A stretch of 7,919 nt of DNA from JBBQBQ01 sp038317685 (lineage in GTDB: Bacteria > Desulfobacterota > Desulfuromonadia > Desulfuromonadales > DDH964): contig JBBQBQ010000165.1 in NCBI GenBank assembly GCA_038317685.1, positions 1-7,919 on the forward strand. The letters run 5' to 3'. Position numbers and translations under genes: made by a program. Below are positions 6,250-7,919 of this stretch, in pieces; position 1 is the stretch's first letter, and each line of letters begins with the position of its first letter. Under the pieces are notes generated by a model. The model made no database searches. It was not told where the DNA came from and was given only the letters and a program-made list of their open reading frames with translations.

Positions 6250-7167
6250 CTAATTTAGAGCATTCAAACTGGCGCTATTTTCAAAATTGGCAGTTTCTGC
6301 TCCCTTGGTAATTCGCTTGACCAGCCCGCAGAGCACCCTTCCCGGCCCGATCTCGATGAAACGCGACACGCCGAGTTCAGACATTTTCAAGACCGACTCC
6401 TCCCAGCGCACCGGGGCACAAACCTGTGCGACCAAAAGATCGCGGGCGCGAAGGGCGTCGCTGTTTGGCAGCGCCTCCACATTGCTCACTACGGGGATGG
6501 TAGGCGCCTCGGTCGCAATCCCAGCCAGTACCTGGCTGAGGCGTTCGGCCGCCGGTATCATCAAGGCACAATGGAAAGGGGCGCTGACTGGAAGCAGCAT
6601 CGCCTTGCGAAATCCTCTCCCCTTGGCGATCTCGATGGCCCGGCCGACGGCGCCAGCATGCCCGGCAATGACGATCTGTCCTGGAGAGTTGAAATTGGCC
6701 GGAGAGACCACCTCGCCTTGAGCCGCCTCGCGGCAGATCGTTTCAAGTTCTGAACGCTCAATGCCGAGCATGGCAGCCATCGCACCGGTGCCGACTGGTA
6801 CCGCTTCCTGCATGAAGGCACCCCGCTGTCGCACGGTCTGAACGGCATCAGCGAAGCCCAGGGCTCCGACAGCCACAAGTGCCGAATATTCGCCAAGGGA
6901 ATGGCCGGCCGCGTAACACGGCTGCAGGCCGGTCTCTCCCTGGAGAACGCGCAATGCGGCGATACTGCAGGTAAGAATTGCGGGCTGGGTATTAGTGGTC
7001 AGACGCAGGTCGTCCTCGGGGCCGTTAAAACAGAGTGCCCCAAGGTCGAAACCCAAGGCATCATTGGCTTCCTCAAAAACCCGGCGCGCCGCCAAAAAAT
7101 TTTCAGCAAGGTCCTTACCCATGCCAGCGAACTGCGACCCCTGTCCGGGGAAAACAAACGCATCCAT
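6250..7167 (-). CDS. fabD: FabD, malonyl-CoA:ACP transacylase
   Basis: FabD moves the malonyl group from malonyl-CoA to the phosphopantetheine of AcpP, giving the two-carbon donor for FabH and FabF. The 305-residue protein has the family N-terminus FVFPGQGSQ (Gln10 of the oxyanion hole), the nucleophile elbow GHSLGEYSAL with Ser90, the carboxylate-binding Arg115 in RGAFMQEA, and catalytic His199 in SAPFHCALM. The E. coli equivalents are Ser92, Arg117 and His201. IEIGPGRVLCGL near the C-terminus is also typical. The ATG at 7167 follows the fabH stop by 38 nt and is preceded by a purine-rich AAGGAACAGGGA. No missing catalytic residue was seen. Confidence 0.98.
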   Translation of the reverse strand: MDAFVFPGQGSQFAGMGKDLAENFLAARRVFEEANDALGFDLGALCFNGPEDDLRLTTNTQPAILTCSIAALRVLQGETGLQPCYAAGHSLGEYSALVAVGALGFADAVQTVRQRGAFMQEAVPVGTGAMAAMLGIERSELETICREAAQGEVVSPANFNSPGQIVIAGHAGAVGRAIEIAKGRGFRKAMLLPVSAPFHCALMIPAAERLSQVLAGIATEAPTIPVVSNVEALPNSDALRARDLLVAQVCAPVRWEESVLKMSELGVSRFIEIGPGRVLCGLVKRITKGAETANFENSASLNALN

Positions 7168-7205
7168 CGACGTCCCTGTTCCTTCCAGGCAGATTCCTCA
7201 ATCAG

Positions 7206-7919
7206 CTACCAGCGCAGCAGTGCAGATGCCCAGGTCAATCCCCCGCCGAAGGCGTCGAGTAGAACCAAGTCACCATCTTTGAGCAACCCGGCGCGGTTGG
7301 CCTCATCCAAGGCAATTGGAATGGAAGCCCCGGAGGTGTTGCCGTATCGTTCCACATTAACATAAACCTGGTCGGTGCGCAGGCCCAGACGCTTGGATGT
7401 TGCTTCAAGGATGCGCCGGTTCGCCTGATGGGGAATGAACAAGCCGAGGTCCGATGCTGCTACCCCATTGGCCTCAAGCGCCTCAACCGCCACCTCATGC
7501 AACGAACGGACGGCAATCTTGAAAACCTCGTTCCCTTGCATGCGAAGAAAGGGCAAGCGATCCTTTATCCCCTGGAGGGAGGCCGGATGCCGGGAACCGA
7601 ATCCAGGCATGTGCAGGAGTTCCCAATAGGAGCCATCAGCATGCAGATGGGTGGAAAGAATTCCATTCTCCCCCTCTTGTGCCTCCAAGACCACCGCACC
7701 GGCGCCGTCACCGAAAAGGATGCAGGTGTTACGATCCTCCCAGTCTACAATGCGAGTCAAAACCTCGGCGCCGACGACCAGCGCCCGCCGCGCGTGACCG
7801 GCTTCAATTCGTCCCACGGCAGTTGCCAACCCGTAGATGAAGCCACTGCAGGCTGCGGAAACGTCATATACCGCCTGACCGCGCGTACCCAAGTTGCTTT
7901 GTACCAGACAGGATGTAGC
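7206..7919 (-). CDS. fabH: FabH, beta-ketoacyl-ACP synthase III (5' end outside window)
   Basis: FabH starts fatty acid synthesis by condensing a short acyl-CoA (usually acetyl-CoA) with malonyl-ACP. The window holds 237 codons in one open frame running to its right edge; about 85-90 N-terminal residues of a roughly 325-residue protein are missing. The complete catalytic triad is present: Cys in VSAACSGF (codon at 7850-7848), His in FIPHQANRRI (codon at 7430-7428) and Asn in YGNTSGAS (codon at 7340-7338). The C-terminus LLDAFGGGLTWASALLRW is typical of the family. A TTG at 7892 could be mistaken for a start but lies inside the conserved region (LVQSNLGTRG), so the true start is upstream of the window, probably near plsX as in related clusters. 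Confidence 0.97.
   Translation of the reverse strand, partial: ATSCLVQSNLGTRGQAVYDVSAACSGFIYGLATAVGRIEAGHARRALVVGAEVLTRIVDWEDRNTCILFGDGAGAVVLEAQEGENGILSTHLHADGSYWELLHMPGFGSRHPASLQGIKDRLPFLRMQGNEVFKIAVRSLHEVAVEALEANGVAASDLGLFIPHQANRRILEATSKRLGLRTDQVYVNVERYGNTSGASIPIALDEANRAGLLKDGDLVLLDAFGGGLTWASALLRW

Noticed and set aside
7168..7205. Possible promoter between fabH and fabD, and similar short fab gaps
   Set aside because: Gaps of 38-61 nt contain ribosome binding sites but no convincing -35/-10 pair; operon read-through is simpler.
1..7919. NrdR boxes, tRNA genes, CRISPR repeats, insertion sequences, riboswitches
   Set aside because: Scanned by eye on both strands; no matching palindromes, cloverleaf, spaced repeats, terminal inverted repeats or space for a riboswitch.

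Overview
This 7,919-base window is GC-rich and tightly packed. Every gene I can support is on the minus strand, so transcription runs from the high-numbered end to position 1. In that order the genes are fabH (5' end outside the window), fabD, fabG, acpP, fabF, rpiB, glyA, a dCMP deaminase gene (comEB-like), nrdR and ribD (3' end outside the window). This series is familiar from Desulfuromonadota/Desulfuromonadales (Geobacter, Desulfuromonas, Pelobacter and relatives), and the protein sequences fit that group. That is a judgement from memory of gene order and motifs, not a database search.

Region 1 (7919 to about 3785) is the type II fatty acid synthesis cluster. FabD makes malonyl-ACP, FabH starts the chain, FabF extends it, FabG reduces the 3-keto intermediate, and AcpP carries the chains. 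All visible catalytic residues are present. The acpP gene has a perfect 10-base Shine-Dalgarno sequence. It is followed by the longest non-coding stretch of the window (about 157-175 nt), which holds a strong hairpin and no T-tract.

Region 2 (3776 to 1) is a metabolic group: ribose-5-phosphate isomerase B, serine hydroxymethyltransferase, dCMP deaminase, the ribonucleotide-reductase repressor NrdR and the bifunctional riboflavin enzyme RibD. GlyA makes methylene-tetrahydrofolate and the deaminase makes dUMP, both substrates of thymidylate synthase. NrdR adjusts the supply of deoxyribonucleotides, and RibD begins flavin synthesis. A 10-bp perfect hairpin in the 102-nt rpiB-glyA spacer may partly separate the two halves. 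From glyA to nrdR the genes are very close (a 7-nt gap, then a 4-nt ATGA overlap), which suggests translational coupling.

This is core housekeeping DNA. I see no mobile elements, CRISPR arrays, RNA genes, phage or defence genes, and no undescribed system. The most unusual observation is that fabF has no legal start codon where homology and its ribosome binding site place the start: the codon there is ACC, and the first usable start (GTG) removes about six conserved residues. No gene-free stretch exceeds 300 bases.
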